Shown: positions 45,476-55,442, counted from the stretch's first letter. The stretch is DNA of 64,000 nucleotides from Aureimonas sp. AU12 (GCF_001463705.1 NZ_BBWH01000024.1:62001-126000); one strand, 5' to 3'. The notes: a model not told the origin generated them from the sequence alone. Program-made: numbers and translations.

Positions 45476-46501
45476 TCAGGCCGGCGCGGCTTGAGCGGGA
45501 CGCGCGGTGTAGGGAGCCTGCCGCCCGCCATGCCGCACGAAGGGCCGAAGCCAGGGCACGCTGGCCGCCAGCGCGCATGTCGCGACGCAGGCGATCGCGA
45601 CGAGAAGGCCGCGTAGATAGGGTGAAAAGCCTGCATCGAGCGGTGGCAGGATCCCGCGTGCCTCCCAGGATAGCGAGATCTCGATGAACAGGAGGTGCAT
45701 GCAGTAGATGCCGAGGCTGTAGGGGCCGAGGCGCGCCAGCCAGCGAGCCGGACGCGAGGCCGGCAGGTTCAGCATCACCAGAAAGAAGCCGACGCCGAAG
45801 GGAAGCGTGCCGAGAAGCTGATCGTGCTCGAACCGCAGGCCGTACCGGTCCATCGTGAGGATCTCGGCCGTGTGAAGCGCGGCGCCCGCAGCCATGAGCG
45901 CGACCGACGCGGCGAGGCCCGGCCGCTGGGGCGCCCGCGCGATCCACCAGCCGGCGGCGAGGAACGGGAAGGCGAAGAACGGCCCGTTGCGCATGTTCCA
46001 GACGAAGCGGCCGCTGCCCGTCAGCGCGTCGTGATAGGCGCCGAAGACGAGCGCCAGCACGTAGAGCCCTGTGGCAACGGCAAGGACGGTGCGCGGCCCT
46101 GCGCCCCGGTCGAGCAGCACGAGGAAGAGTGCCAGCGAGACGGCGAGCGAGGGCAGGAACCAGAGATGATGGGCCGGCCCGCCCTGGACAATCAGCTTGA
46201 CGAGGAAGATCGGGTCGAGAAAGGCCGAGGCCGGCGGTTCGAACCAGGCGAGATAGATCGCCAGCCAGAGCGCGAAGGGCAGGAGCAGGCGCTGCGCGAG
46301 GCGCACCAGCGACATCGCGAGCGGCGCGTCGGGGCGCCTGAGGAAAAAGCCGGAGACGAGGAAGAAGAAGGGCACTGCGAAGCGCGCGCCGATGTCGTAG
46401 GCGGTGGTGCCGACGATCCCCGTTTGCGCATGCCCGAAGACCACGGTCAGGACGGCGATGGCGCGCCCGACATCGAGGCCGATGGAGCGATCAGTGGACA
46501 T
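45476..46501 (-). CDS. Acyltransferase 3 family membrane protein
   Basis: A 341-residue inner-membrane protein of the acyltransferase 3 group, which acylates exported polysaccharides or other envelope sugars. The conserved N-terminal block RSIGLDVGRAIAVLTVVFGH contains the key histidine (about residue 24), and about ten membrane segments follow (FAVPFFFLVSGFFLR, HHLWFLPSLAVSLALFLVLL). The C-terminal tail is Ala/Arg-rich. The substrate is unknown; no polysaccharide cluster is adjacent. Confidence 0.85.
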   Translation of the reverse strand: MSTDRSIGLDVGRAIAVLTVVFGHAQTGIVGTTAYDIGARFAVPFFFLVSGFFLRRPDAPLAMSLVRLAQRLLLPFALWLAIYLAWFEPPASAFLDPIFLVKLIVQGGPAHHLWFLPSLAVSLALFLVLLDRGAGPRTVLAVATGLYVLALVFGAYHDALTGSGRFVWNMRNGPFFAFPFLAAGWWIARAPQRPGLAASVALMAAGAALHTAEILTMDRYGLRFEHDQLLGTLPFGVGFFLVMLNLPASRPARWLARLGPYSLGIYCMHLLFIEISLSWEARGILPPLDAGFSPYLRGLLVAIACVATCALAASVPWLRPFVRHGGRQAPYTARPAQAAPA

Positions 46502-46691
46502 CGGGCATGGCGCGTTGGGGCCTCGGGCGGCGGTGGCCCTCGTCTCGGCCGGAAGGCGGCGTCGCGGGCGGCCGGATCCGCGATGCGCGGACCATCGCAA
46601 GGCGTCGCATCCCGCGTCCAGCGGAGATGCGATTGTCGGTAAAGACCCGGGTCGGCGCTTCGCCACGCGGCGGACGCGCGCCGTCAGGTGA

Positions 46692-47714
46692 TCAGGCGCG
46701 CGGGAAGGCGACCAGACGACGAGAATCGGCATCCCAGAGGGCGAGGCCAATGCAGCGCAGGCTCTCGCCCAGCGAGAGGCGCGAGATCGAGCCGAGCAGC
46801 GGTTCGGCGTCGAGGCAGGCCTGCAGCCGGTAGTTCGGGATGCGGCTGTTGAGGTGATGGATGTGGTGCAGGCCGATATTGCCCGTGAACCACTGCAGCA
46901 CCTTCGGCAGGACGTAGTAGGACGAACCGCCGAGCGCCGCCTGCTGCAGGTTCCATTCCTCGGACTCGTCCCAGTGCGTGTGCTCGAACTGATGCTGCAC
47001 GAAGAAGAGCCAGCCGCCGGTCCACGAGGCGACGAGCGCTGCCGGCAGGATCGCGGCGAGGACGGCGAACGGCCCGACGAGCAGGGCCAGCGATCCGTAG
47101 ACCGCGAGCAGCGCCAGATTGAGGCCCATGATCGAACGCCAGGCTTCCGAGGCCGGCAGGGCCTGCCCGAAGGGCGAGCGCTGGAACAGCACGAAATAGA
47201 GCGGCGGGCCGACGACGTGCAGCACGAGGGGATGGCGGTAGAAGCGGTAACGCCAGCGCTCAAGGCTCGACATCGCCGTGTATTCGGCGACCGTCAGCGT
47301 GTCGACGTCGCCGATGCCGCGACGGCCGAGATCGCCCGCGCTGGCATGGTGCAGCGTGTGCGAGCGGCTCCAGTAGCCGTAGGGGGTGAGCGTCAGCAGG
47401 CTGAGGCCGCGGCCGGTCGCCTGGTTGGCGCGGCGCGAGGTGAAGAAGGAGTTGTGGCCACAATCGTGCTGGATGCCGAACAGGCGCACGAGCAGGCCGC
47501 CGGCCGGCAGGCCGAGCGCCAGCAGCCAGTAGTTTCCGGCCGTGACGCCCCAGAGCATCAGGCCGGCGCAGACGAGGAAGGGCAGGAGCGTCGTGACGAG
47601 CTGCATCGCCGCCGTCCGATTGTCGGCCTCGCGGTACGCCATGCAGTGACGGGCCAACCGCCGGACGGTCGCCTCGTCGAGCTCGTCATCGGACGGGGCG
47701 AGGGCGGCAGGCAT
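46692..47714 (-). CDS. Membrane fatty acid desaturase
   Basis: A 340-residue di-iron membrane desaturase or hydroxylase. Three histidine boxes are intact: HDCGH (about residue 88), HTLHH (about 124) and HHIHH (about 289), separated by hydrophobic helices. It probably introduces a double bond into fatty acyl chains or carotenoid-like substrates. Length fits the family. ATG 47714 is chosen; the frame is open further upstream. Regulation is not evident. Confidence 0.9.
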   Translation of the reverse strand: MPAALAPSDDELDEATVRRLARHCMAYREADNRTAAMQLVTTLLPFLVCAGLMLWGVTAGNYWLLALGLPAGGLLVRLFGIQHDCGHNSFFTSRRANQATGRGLSLLTLTPYGYWSRSHTLHHASAGDLGRRGIGDVDTLTVAEYTAMSSLERWRYRFYRHPLVLHVVGPPLYFVLFQRSPFGQALPASEAWRSIMGLNLALLAVYGSLALLVGPFAVLAAILPAALVASWTGGWLFFVQHQFEHTHWDESEEWNLQQAALGGSSYYVLPKVLQWFTGNIGLHHIHHLNSRIPNYRLQACLDAEPLLGSISRLSLGESLRCIGLALWDADSRRLVAFPRA

Positions 47715-48020
47715 GGGCGTGGCGAGCAAGGACGGTCCGACTCTTCGAGTGGCGTGCGGGGACAATCGCGGCGGAAGGCCGGGCGCATGGGGGCGCCTCG
47801 CGCGCGTGGTGCGCCGATATCCCGGCATCCTATGGCAGACCGGGCGTGCGAAGTCATGGTCACAGTTTCGTATGAGACAAATGACCCATGATCGAGCGGC
47901 GGATCGGCGCCCGAACGCTCGATCAGCAAGGCGTGTCTTCTCCCCGCCGTCATGCCGGGCGATGCTGGAGAACGATCGCCGAGCTGCGGCGAACAGGGCA
48001 GAACACGAGGGAGACCGGCG
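47715..48020. other. Intergenic region between desaturase and dienelactone hydrolase genes
   Basis: A 306 bp gap holding divergent upstream regions of the desaturase (minus) and the dienelactone hydrolase-like gene (plus). I see no RNA gene or strong hairpin. The only AT-richer pocket is around 47860-47890. Confidence 0.4.
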
Positions 48021-48896
48021 ATGCGCGAACCGACCATCACGCAGGACATGATCGATGCCTACGACGAATACACCCACCTGACGCTCGACCGCCGCGGCTT
48101 CATGACGAAGTTGACGGGGCTCGCGGGTTCGGCTGCCGCCGCCGCGGCGATCGCGCCGCTGCTGGCGGCCTCCGGCGCTGCGGCCGCGGTGGTCGCCAAG
48201 GACGATCCGTCGATCGTGGTGTCGCAGGCCGCCTTCGACGTCGACGGCACGGCGATGACCGGCCAGTTGGCGCGCCCGGCGGGCGATGCCGCGGTCGCAG
48301 GCGGCGTCCTCGTGATCCACGAGAACCGCGGCCTCAACGCCCATATCGCCGATGTCGGCCGGCGGTTCGCCAAGGCCGGCTTCGTGTCGCTGGCGCCCGA
48401 TTTTCTCTCGGCGGATGGCGGAACGCCGACGGACGAGGACAAGGCGCGCGAGATGATCGGCCGGCTCGATGCTGCCCGCACGACCGCGCTGGCGGTGGGC
48501 GCGGCGAAGTGGCTGGGCGAGCAACGCGGGGTCGGCGGCCGGGTGAGCGCCGTCGGCTTCTGCTGGGGCGGCGGTCTGGTGAACGATCTGGCGGTGGCCG
48601 ATCCCGATCTGAAGGCCGGCGTCGCCTATTACGGACGCCAGCCCAAGGCCGCCGACGTGCCCCGCATCCGGGCCGCCGTGATGCTGCACTATGCCGGGCT
48701 CGACGAGCGCATCAATGCCGGCATCCCCGCCTATCGCGAGGCGCTGGAGGCCGCGAAGGTCGAGCATGAGATCTTCGTCTACGAGGGTGTCAACCACGCT
48801 TTCAACAACGACACGTCGGCCGCCCGATACGACAAGGCGGCCGCCGATCTCGCCTTCGACCGGACGCTGGCGTTCCTGCGCGCGAAACTCGCCTGA
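48021..48896 (+). CDS. Dienelactone hydrolase-family protein with Tat-like signal
   Basis: A 291-residue alpha/beta hydrolase. Residues 20-60 look like an export signal (DRRGFMTKLTG, then AAAAAAIAPLLAASGAAA), which suggests periplasmic location. The catalytic triad is Cys in VGFCWGGG (about 178), Asp in YAGLDERI (about 231) and His in GVNHAF (about 262), the classic DLH pattern. The natural substrate is unknown; the family hydrolyses lactones and small esters. Confidence 0.9.
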   Translation: MREPTITQDMIDAYDEYTHLTLDRRGFMTKLTGLAGSAAAAAAIAPLLAASGAAAAVVAKDDPSIVVSQAAFDVDGTAMTGQLARPAGDAAVAGGVLVIHENRGLNAHIADVGRRFAKAGFVSLAPDFLSADGGTPTDEDKAREMIGRLDAARTTALAVGAAKWLGEQRGVGGRVSAVGFCWGGGLVNDLAVADPDLKAGVAYYGRQPKAADVPRIRAAVMLHYAGLDERINAGIPAYREALEAAKVEHEIFVYEGVNHAFNNDTSAARYDKAAADLAFDRTLAFLRAKLA

Positions 48897-48933
48897 CGCG
48901 GGCGGCGATGCGGGCCGGGCTCCGGCGCCGGGG

Positions 48934-49536
48934 TCAGCCCGCCTTTGCCTCGGCGAGCGCGATGTGGATCTGTACGAGGCGCTTGCCGCCGTGCTTGCCG
49001 ACATCCAGCGCGCCGTCGGCCTTGCGCAGCAGCGTCAGCGGGTCGGTTCCGTCGGTCGGCGCGAAGGCGACGCCGATCGTCGCGCCGACCTGCAGCACCA
49101 ATCCGTCCGGCAGGGCGATCGGCCGGCGCACCGCTGCGATCATCCGCTCGTCGACGCGGCGGGCCTCGCGCGGGTCCTCGCTGCTGGCGAGGATCCCCGC
49201 GAACTCGTCGCCGCCGAGCCGCGCCAGCAGCGAGCCGGGCCCTGCGGCATCGCCAAGCCGGCCCGCGGCCTGCCGCAGCACGTCGTCGCCGGCAGCATGC
49301 CCGTGGCGATCGTTCACAGCCTTGAAGCCGTCGAGGTCGAGATAGAGGACGGCAAAGCCTGCGCCGCCCTCGCCGAGCGCCAGGATCGCGGCGTCGAGGC
49401 GCGCGATGAGCTGGAATTCGAGGCTCTTTTTGACGGGATGTAGAGACCCCGGCCACGGCGGCACCGGGTTCGCGACGGCTTGGCAGCTTATGGACGCGCC
49501 TGCGACGCTGCGCTGCAACGCTTCCTCAATCGGCAT
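48934..49536 (-). CDS. GGDEF-domain diguanylate cyclase
   Basis: A 200-residue protein with one GGDEF domain (about 60-185) and a short N-terminal region. The core is intact: LYLDLDGFKAVNDRHGHAAG, ARLGGDEFAG and ATIGVAFAPTDG. No RxxD inhibitory site precedes the GGDEF motif. No sensor domain or membrane segment is seen, so regulation is likely by expression or by the N-terminal part. ATG 49536 is chosen; it is divergent from mprF with 66 bp between starts. Confidence 0.83.
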   Translation of the reverse strand: MPIEEALQRSVAGASISCQAVANPVPPWPGSLHPVKKSLEFQLIARLDAAILALGEGGAGFAVLYLDLDGFKAVNDRHGHAAGDDVLRQAAGRLGDAAGPGSLLARLGGDEFAGILASSEDPREARRVDERMIAAVRRPIALPDGLVLQVGATIGVAFAPTDGTDPLTLLRKADGALDVGKHGGKRLVQIHIALAEAKAG

Positions 49537-49602
49537 CGGATAGGGATCGTGCGGCTCGGCATGCCATGCCGCCGTCCATCCGACGCCAGAGAAGAGTTGC
49601 CG

Positions 49603-52224
49603 ATGTCCGTGGCTGCCGCCATTGCCGTGTCCGTGCCGGCCGAGATCGAGACCGCCGAGCCTGGGCGCGAGGATCGTCCTGCCTCGGCCAGCGCCACGCC
49701 GGCGACCGACACCCCGACGCGCCGGATCCTCGCCGCGCTCGCGCGTCATCGCGGCCGTCTCACGGCGGCGGCGACGCTTCTCGTAATCGCCTTCCTCGGC
49801 AAGGCGGCGCTCGACGTCGCCGCCGATGTCGAGGCCGGCGCCGCCATCGTGGCGTTTTCCGCGACCTCGCGCAGTGCCGTCGCCGCGGCGGTCGCCTTCA
49901 CAGCGCTGAGCTTCGCCGCGCTCGCGGTGTACGATCTCTCGGCGCTCGCTCATGTCGGCCGCCGCCTGCCGGTCGGCGAGGTCCTGCGGACCTCGTTCTG
50001 CGCCTATGCGGTGGGCAACACGGCGGGCTTTGCGGCACTGAGCGGGGGCGCTGTGCGCTACCGTGCCTACAGCCGCCTCGGCCTGCCGCCGGAAGAGATC
50101 GCGGCGATCGTCGCCTTCGTGGCGGTGGCCTTCGGGCTGGGGCTCGCCTCGGTCGCCGCGGCCGCGCTCCTCGTCGCCCCGACGCCGGTCGCGGCCGCGA
50201 TGGGCCTCGATCCGCTCGCCAGCCGGCTCGTCGCCGCCGCGGTGCTCGGCCTCTTGGCGCTGGCGCTCGTCTCGGGTGCGCGCCGCTGGAGCGTCGCCGG
50301 CTTCTCCTTCGCGGCGCCCTCGCGCACGCTGATGCTGCGCCAGGTCGCGGCCACCGCCGTCGATGTCGCCTTCGCGGCCGGCGCCCTCTACGTGCTGCTG
50401 CCCGAGACGCCGCTCGGCTTTGCCGGTTTCTTCGCCGCCTTTGCGGTGGCCACCGGCCTCGGCGTCCTCAGCAACATTCCTGCCGGCCTCGGCGTCTTCG
50501 AGGCGGTGATCGTCGCCGCGCTCGGCCCCGTGAGCGATCTCGAGACGGTGCTGGCGGCGCTCGTCGTCTACCGCCTCGTCTATCACGGCCTGCCGCTGGC
50601 GATCGCGATCCTGCTCCTGACCGAGGCCGAGGTGTCTCGCGGCCTCGACCGGATCGCGGCGATGCGCCTGATCGGCTCGCGCGAGGCTGCCACCGCGCGC
50701 CTCGCCGCCGGACTGTCCGGCATTGCCGGGCTGGTGCTTCTGCTGCCGGCGGCAAGCCTCCTGATGCACGGTGCCTCCCTGTCGTCGGACTCGATGGCGA
50801 GCGCCGCGACCGGCCTCGCGCTCGTTGCCAGTGCGCGAGGCCTCGGCCGCCGTCTGGCGCGGGCGTGGTGGTGCGCGGCCGCGGCGGTTCTCGCGGGGCT
50901 CGCGCTGTCGCTTGCGCCCGAAGGCAGCATGCGCTGGGCGGAGGCTGCGGCCTGCCTGACGCTCGCGGCGGTGCTCCTGCCGCAGCGCCGGATCTTCGCG
51001 CGAGCGAGCCGCCGGATCGGCGCGGTTCCGGCCGTCATCCTTCTGGGTGCCATCCTCGTCGCGATCGTCGTGGCTGCTCCGGCAGGGGTGGCCGGACTGC
51101 GCCCGATCGGCGGCCTCTGGCTGCCGACGCCCGGCGTGCTCTCGTCGGCCGGTGCGCTCCTCATCGGCGCCGCGCTGGCGACGGCGCTGGCTCTCCTGCT
51201 GCGGCCCGCCGCGTCGCCGGAGGTATCGGGCAACGGCGATGCGGCGCTCGGCGAGGCGCTGCGCATCGTCGAGGCGCAAGGAGCGGGCGACGCGCAACTC
51301 GTGCGCATGGGCGACAAGAGCGTGCTCCTCTCCGACGACGGCTCGGCCTTCATCATGTATGCGCGCCGGGGCCGCTCCCTCATCGCGCTCTTCGATCCCG
51401 TGGGCGATCCCGCCGCCTGGCCCGGCCTCGTCTGGCGTTTCATCGAGACGGCGAAGGCCGCCGGATGCCGCCCGGTCTTCTATCAGGTCTCGCCGGCACT
51501 TCTCGCGACCTGCGCCGATGTCGGCCTTCGCGCCTTCAAGCTCGGCGAGCAGGCGCTCGTCGACCTCGTCGCCTTCAATATGTCGGGTGGCAAGTGGGCA
51601 AGCCTTCGCCGCGCCACCAACCGCGCCGAGCGCGACGGGCTGGCCTTCGAGGTGATCCCGCCCGAAGCGGTGGCTGCGCTCATGCCGGAGCTCGCCGCCG
51701 TCTCCGACACCTGGCTCGCCCATCACAATGTGCGCGAGAAGAGCTTCTCGCTCGGCAGCTTCGATCCCGCCTATCTCGCCGCCCAGCCGGTCGCCGTCCT
51801 GCGCCTCGAGGGGCGGATCGTCGCCTTCGCCTCGCTCCTGATCACCGATCGCCGCGAGAGCGCCTTTATCGATCTGATGCGCTTCGTGCCCGGCATTCAT
51901 CGCGGCACGATGGATCTCCTCTTCGTGAAGATCATCGAGCACCTGAAGAGCGAGGGCTACCACACCCTCAATCTCGGCATGGCACCGCTGGCGCGCATGG
52001 CCGACCGGGCCGATGCGCCGCTCTGGAACCGCGCAGGCCGAGCGGTCTTCGAGTTCGGCGAACGGCTCTACAACTTCAAGGGCCTCCTGGCCTTCAAGTC
52101 GAAGTTCGAGCCGGACTGGCAGCCGCGCTATCTCGCGGTGTCCGGGGGGCTGAACCCGTATCTGGCGATGATGGACGTCGCGATCCTCATCGGCGGCGGC
52201 CTGCGCGGCGTCTTCCGCAAGTAG
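49603..52224 (+). CDS. mprF: MprF, bifunctional phosphatidylglycerol lysyltransferase/flippase
   Basis: An 873-residue integral membrane enzyme that adds an amino acid from aminoacyl-tRNA to phosphatidylglycerol and flips the product, lowering surface charge against cationic peptides. About 12-14 membrane helices occupy residues 40-545 (SGGAVRYRAYSRLGLP, the GVLSNIPAGLGVFEAVIVAA block). The soluble synthase domain covers about 560-865 (GDKSVLLSDDGSAFIMYARR, NLGMAPLARMADR, YNFKGLLAFKSKFEPDWQPR). ATG 49603 follows GAAGAG. Length is normal. Confidence 0.94.
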   Translation: MSVAAAIAVSVPAEIETAEPGREDRPASASATPATDTPTRRILAALARHRGRLTAAATLLVIAFLGKAALDVAADVEAGAAIVAFSATSRSAVAAAVAFTALSFAALAVYDLSALAHVGRRLPVGEVLRTSFCAYAVGNTAGFAALSGGAVRYRAYSRLGLPPEEIAAIVAFVAVAFGLGLASVAAAALLVAPTPVAAAMGLDPLASRLVAAAVLGLLALALVSGARRWSVAGFSFAAPSRTLMLRQVAATAVDVAFAAGALYVLLPETPLGFAGFFAAFAVATGLGVLSNIPAGLGVFEAVIVAALGPVSDLETVLAALVVYRLVYHGLPLAIAILLLTEAEVSRGLDRIAAMRLIGSREAATARLAAGLSGIAGLVLLLPAASLLMHGASLSSDSMASAATGLALVASARGLGRRLARAWWCAAAAVLAGLALSLAPEGSMRWAEAAACLTLAAVLLPQRRIFARASRRIGAVPAVILLGAILVAIVVAAPAGVAGLRPIGGLWLPTPGVLSSAGALLIGAALATALALLLRPAASPEVSGNGDAALGEALRIVEAQGAGDAQLVRMGDKSVLLSDDGSAFIMYARRGRSLIALFDPVGDPAAWPGLVWRFIETAKAAGCRPVFYQVSPALLATCADVGLRAFKLGEQALVDLVAFNMSGGKWASLRRATNRAERDGLAFEVIPPEAVAALMPELAAVSDTWLAHHNVREKSFSLGSFDPAYLAAQPVAVLRLEGRIVAFASLLITDRRESAFIDLMRFVPGIHRGTMDLLFVKIIEHLKSEGYHTLNLGMAPLARMADRADAPLWNRAGRAVFEFGERLYNFKGLLAFKSKFEPDWQPRYLAVSGGLNPYLAMMDVAILIGGGLRGVFRK

Positions 52225-52336
52225 TGTCCGCCCCGGTGCGCGACCCGGGGGCGCGGCGATAGGGATCGCTCCCGCGGGATTGCAAATCGCGGCCGGGCCT
52301 GCGATGGCCGAAGGACAACCACGAGCGGAGTCTGAC

Positions 52337-52516
52337 GTGGAGCACCCGGTCGACCCGATCATGACGATCCTGCAACTGGTGGAGGAAGAGAACGACGGCG
52401 ATCGCATCGCCCGGCGTTTCTTTGAGATCCACCCCGAGGTCGACCGCTCCGGCTTCCTCGAAGCCTGCCACGTCGCACTCGACATCATCGGCCTCAAGCC
52501 GCAGCAATTGCATTAA
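52337..52516 (+). CDS. Small protein of unknown function downstream of mprF
   Basis: A 59-residue acidic protein (VEHPVDPIMTILQLVEEEND, then a C-terminal IIGLKPQQLH). GTG 52337 has GGAG (52327-52330) six bases ahead; ATG 52304 and 52280 are alternatives that lack good sites. It is 112 bp after mprF on the same strand. No family recognised. Confidence 0.55.
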   Translation: MEHPVDPIMTILQLVEEENDGDRIARRFFEIHPEVDRSGFLEACHVALDIIGLKPQQLH

Positions 52517-52603
52517 ACGCCGGAACCGGACACCCGGGGCCGATCAACGGACGCTGCCGAAGCGAGGGCCGGGCGTCGGCGACCTGCCGGAACGCTCCGC
52601 CCG

Positions 52604-53347
52604 TCAGACGGATTGATATGACGGACCGCTCCGTGCGTCGGCGAACACACGGCGGGGGATCGTGGTCTCCTCGATCGCATGCCATGCGATGCGGTCGGCG
52701 CGCCCTTCGACGGCGAGGGCCATGTGCAGGTCGGTGCCGGGTGCGAGAGCGTGATGCGGACGCAGCGCCCGGATCGTCAGCCCCCGCCACGTCCGGGGCT
52801 CGCCCGAGACGGGGCCGGGATCGATGCGGCCGAGATCCTCGACGAGCCCCGTTCCCCGGCATTTCAGGATGGCCTCCTTGACGACCCAGCGATCGAGAAA
52901 GGCCGCCGTCGCATGGGGCGCGGCGGCGATCTCGGCGCATTCGCGGGGGGAGCAGGAATGGGCGGCAATCTCGGCCAGCCGGTCGAAGGGCTTGCGCTGT
53001 TCCAGATCGACGCCGAGTTCGGTGCGCCCGATGGCGAGAACCGACACCTGGCCGCTGTGCGACAGGCTGAAGCGCAGGCGCGAGTCGTCGGCGAGCGCCG
53101 GCTTGCCGCCGGGAGCGGTGCGCAACGGGACGTCCTCCGGCGCGCGGCCGAGATAGCGGGCGAGCACCGCACGCAGGAAGCGCCGCCGCCGGCGAAGCCG
53201 CGCGCGCAGCTCGGCGGTCGCCATGCGCCCGGCCCGGGCTTCCTCCTCGCGGTCGAGGCCGATCGCGTCCATCCCGGCGGGCGCGGCCGATCCGTCCAGA
53301 AGCCAAAGGTCGATAGCGCCGTCGGCGGGCAGCGCGAGGGGGCTCAC
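52604..53347 (-). CDS. Sfp-type 4'-phosphopantetheinyl transferase
   Basis: A 247-residue Sfp-group enzyme that attaches the phosphopantetheine arm of CoA to carrier-protein serines. Diagnostic motifs: the metal-binding GVDLEQ (about 127) and WVVKEAILKCRGTGL (about 168), with the upstream FSLSHSGQVSVLAIG. It most likely activates the ACP of the PKS at 57568. Its GTG start (53347) overlaps the stop of the thioesterase gene. Last gene of a four-gene operon whose members all overlap by 4 bp. Confidence 0.94.
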   Translation of the reverse strand: MSPLALPADGAIDLWLLDGSAAPAGMDAIGLDREEEARAGRMATAELRARLRRRRRFLRAVLARYLGRAPEDVPLRTAPGGKPALADDSRLRFSLSHSGQVSVLAIGRTELGVDLEQRKPFDRLAEIAAHSCSPRECAEIAAAPHATAAFLDRWVVKEAILKCRGTGLVEDLGRIDPGPVSGEPRTWRGLTIRALRPHHALAPGTDLHMALAVEGRADRIAWHAIEETTIPRRVFADARSGPSYQSV

Positions 53348-54081
53348 GCGAGATCCTCGACCAGCGCGGCGGCGATCGTGTCCGGCTGCCGGTAGAGGAA
53401 GAAATGCCCCCCTTCGAAGCTTCGCTGGCGCACCGGCTCGGCCGTCAGGCCCTGCCAGGATGTCGCCGCCGCGTCGGGGGCGGCGGTATCGCCGAGGCCC
53501 GAATAGACGGTGATCGGGCAGGGCAGCGGCTCGGCCGCACGATGCTCGTAGCGATCGGAGAGTTCGAAATCGGCGCGGATCGCCGGTTCGAAGAGGGCGA
53601 AGAGGTCGGGATCGGCCGCGATGGCCTCGGGAACGCCGCCGAGCGCCAGGATGCGCTCGCGAAAGCGCGTGGGCGACGGGGGCTCGGGCGTCGTGGCCCG
53701 CCCGCACCGCAGCAGCGGCGAAAGGCTGGCGGAGGCGACGAGATGGCGAGGCGGGGCACCGTCCGCGGTCCGCAGGCGCGCGGTGAGATAGGCCACGAGA
53801 CCGCCGAGGCTGTGGCCGAGATAGGCCGTGGGCATCGGGGCGAGGGTGGCGAGCGCCGCGGCGAACTCCACCGCCATCGCCTCGGCGGTCCGGTGGAGCG
53901 GTGCGGAGAGGCGGTTCTCGCGTCCCGGCGCCTGCAAAGGGCAGAGCTCGACGCCGCGCGTGGCGAGCGCCACCGCGAGGCCCCGGAAGGCGGAGGCGCC
54001 CCCGCCGGCATGGGGAAAGGCGACGATCCGCACGCTCGCGTCCGGCAGCGGGCGGTGCAGCGACAAGGCCGCCGGCCTCAT
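53344..54081 (-). CDS. Type II thioesterase (proofreading hydrolase)
   Basis: A 245-residue alpha/beta hydrolase of the type II thioesterase family (GrsT/RifR/SrfAD). It shows the N-terminal IVAFPHAGGGASAFRGL, the nucleophile GHSLGG (about residue 92), Asp in YSGLGDTAAP (about 194) and His in FEGGHFFLY (about 224). Such enzymes release wrong acyl groups stalled on polyketide or peptide synthase carriers. It overlaps the MFS gene and the transferase gene by 4 bp each. Confidence 0.93.
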   Translation of the reverse strand: MRPAALSLHRPLPDASVRIVAFPHAGGGASAFRGLAVALATRGVELCPLQAPGRENRLSAPLHRTAEAMAVEFAAALATLAPMPTAYLGHSLGGLVAYLTARLRTADGAPPRHLVASASLSPLLRCGRATTPEPPSPTRFRERILALGGVPEAIAADPDLFALFEPAIRADFELSDRYEHRAAEPLPCPITVYSGLGDTAAPDAAATSWQGLTAEPVRQRSFEGGHFFLYRQPDTIAAALVEDLA

Positions 54082-55442
54082 CGGGCCAGTCCGATCGCCT
54101 CGGCCATCTGGTGCGAGGAGGCCGGCGTCTGCGCGGGGATCTCGTGGTTCTGGTCCGGCAGGTCCGTCTCGACGTTGCGAAGCGCCGCGCTGCGCCAGCC
54201 GCCGATGGTCAGTGCCAGCGTCACGAGCCCGGTGACGACGAGGAGGAGGCCCATGCCGCGGCCCGGTCCCGTGCCGGTCAGGAGGCCGACGGAGCCGGCC
54301 AGCGGCCCGCCGTCGCGCATCAGCGGCTCGAACACCCGGTCGGCGAGCGGCGCGGCGACGAGCATCGCCAGCGGCGGCGCGCTCATGCTCATCATGTTGC
54401 GCACGCTGGCGACACGGCCGAGGAGCTCGGCCGGCACCTTGCGCTGCATGATCGTGGTGCTGCTCGCCTCCTCGATCGGGAAGGCCATGAAGGCGAGCGC
54501 CAACGCCACCGCGATGACCACGAGGTTGGTCGAGAACCCGCCGGCGATCATCGCGAGCCCCGTCAGCCCCTGCGCCAGGATCACCCAGACGATCAACCGG
54601 CGACGGCGCGCCAGAAGGCCCATCAGGAGGCCGCCGGCGAGAACGCCGAGCCCGCCGACCGAGAGCACCGCGCCGGTCTTTTCAGGGGTGGTGACGACGA
54701 GAAGCAGCGGCACCACTACGACCTCGCAGGTGGCGAAGAGATAATTGCGCAGCGTCGTGAACCAGAACATGCCGTAGAGGCCCGGCCGCTCGCGCACGAA
54801 CCGCCAGCCCCCGCGGAAGGCGGCGAAGAAACTCTCGCCCGCCCTGTCCCTGCGTGGAGCGTTCGGCACCTTCACCGCAAGGGTGCAGCCGAAGGCGATG
54901 AGGAAGGTGCAGGCGTCGAGGATCAGGAGCGTGGTGAGGCCGAGCGTCGCGACGAGCGTGCCGGCGAGGACCGGCGCCACCACCTGCCCGATGCCGGCCA
55001 CCGAATGGACGATGCCGTTGACGCCGGCAAGGCGATGCTCGTCCACCATCAGCGGCGTCGTGCTCTCGAAGAGCGGGCGCTGCAGGCCGAGGGCGAGCCC
55101 GCTGACGACGGCATTGGCGTAGAGGTGCCAGAACTCGAGGCGCCCCGACAGGAGCAGCGCCAGCATCACCGCGCTCGACAGCGCCGAGAGGCTGTCGACG
55201 GCCAGCATCGCCGGCTTCTTCGGCCAGCTATCGGCGATGACGCCGCCGAAGGGCGAGATCAGGATGGCCGGCACCAGCGTCAGGATCGTCAGCCAGGCGA
55301 AGGTCATGACGGAGCCGGTCTGGCCGAAGACCCAGATGCCGATGCCGACGCCCGTCAGGGTCGTGCCGACGAAGGAGACGAGCTGGCCGCCGATGAGGAT
55401 CGCGAAGGGGGCGAGGCTGCGCGGCAAGGCGGCGGCGCTCAT
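54078..55442 (-). CDS. MFS exporter (EntS/DHA3-like)
   Basis: A 454-residue membrane transporter with about 12 helices. Pattern typical of the siderophore/drug exporter EntS branch: FAILIGGQLVSFVGTTLTGV at the N-terminus, SPFGGVIADSWPKKPAMLAV (motif A-like) and PLFESTTPLMVDEHRLAGVN. It sits between the flavoprotein and the thioesterase, overlapping each by 4 bp, so its cargo is probably the polyketide product or a late intermediate. Confidence 0.9.
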   Translation of the reverse strand: MSAAALPRSLAPFAILIGGQLVSFVGTTLTGVGIGIWVFGQTGSVMTFAWLTILTLVPAILISPFGGVIADSWPKKPAMLAVDSLSALSSAVMLALLLSGRLEFWHLYANAVVSGLALGLQRPLFESTTPLMVDEHRLAGVNGIVHSVAGIGQVVAPVLAGTLVATLGLTTLLILDACTFLIAFGCTLAVKVPNAPRRDRAGESFFAAFRGGWRFVRERPGLYGMFWFTTLRNYLFATCEVVVVPLLLVVTTPEKTGAVLSVGGLGVLAGGLLMGLLARRRRLIVWVILAQGLTGLAMIAGGFSTNLVVIAVALALAFMAFPIEEASSTTIMQRKVPAELLGRVASVRNMMSMSAPPLAMLVAAPLADRVFEPLMRDGGPLAGSVGLLTGTGPGRGMGLLLVVTGLVTLALTIGGWRSAALRNVETDLPDQNHEIPAQTPASSHQMAEAIGLAR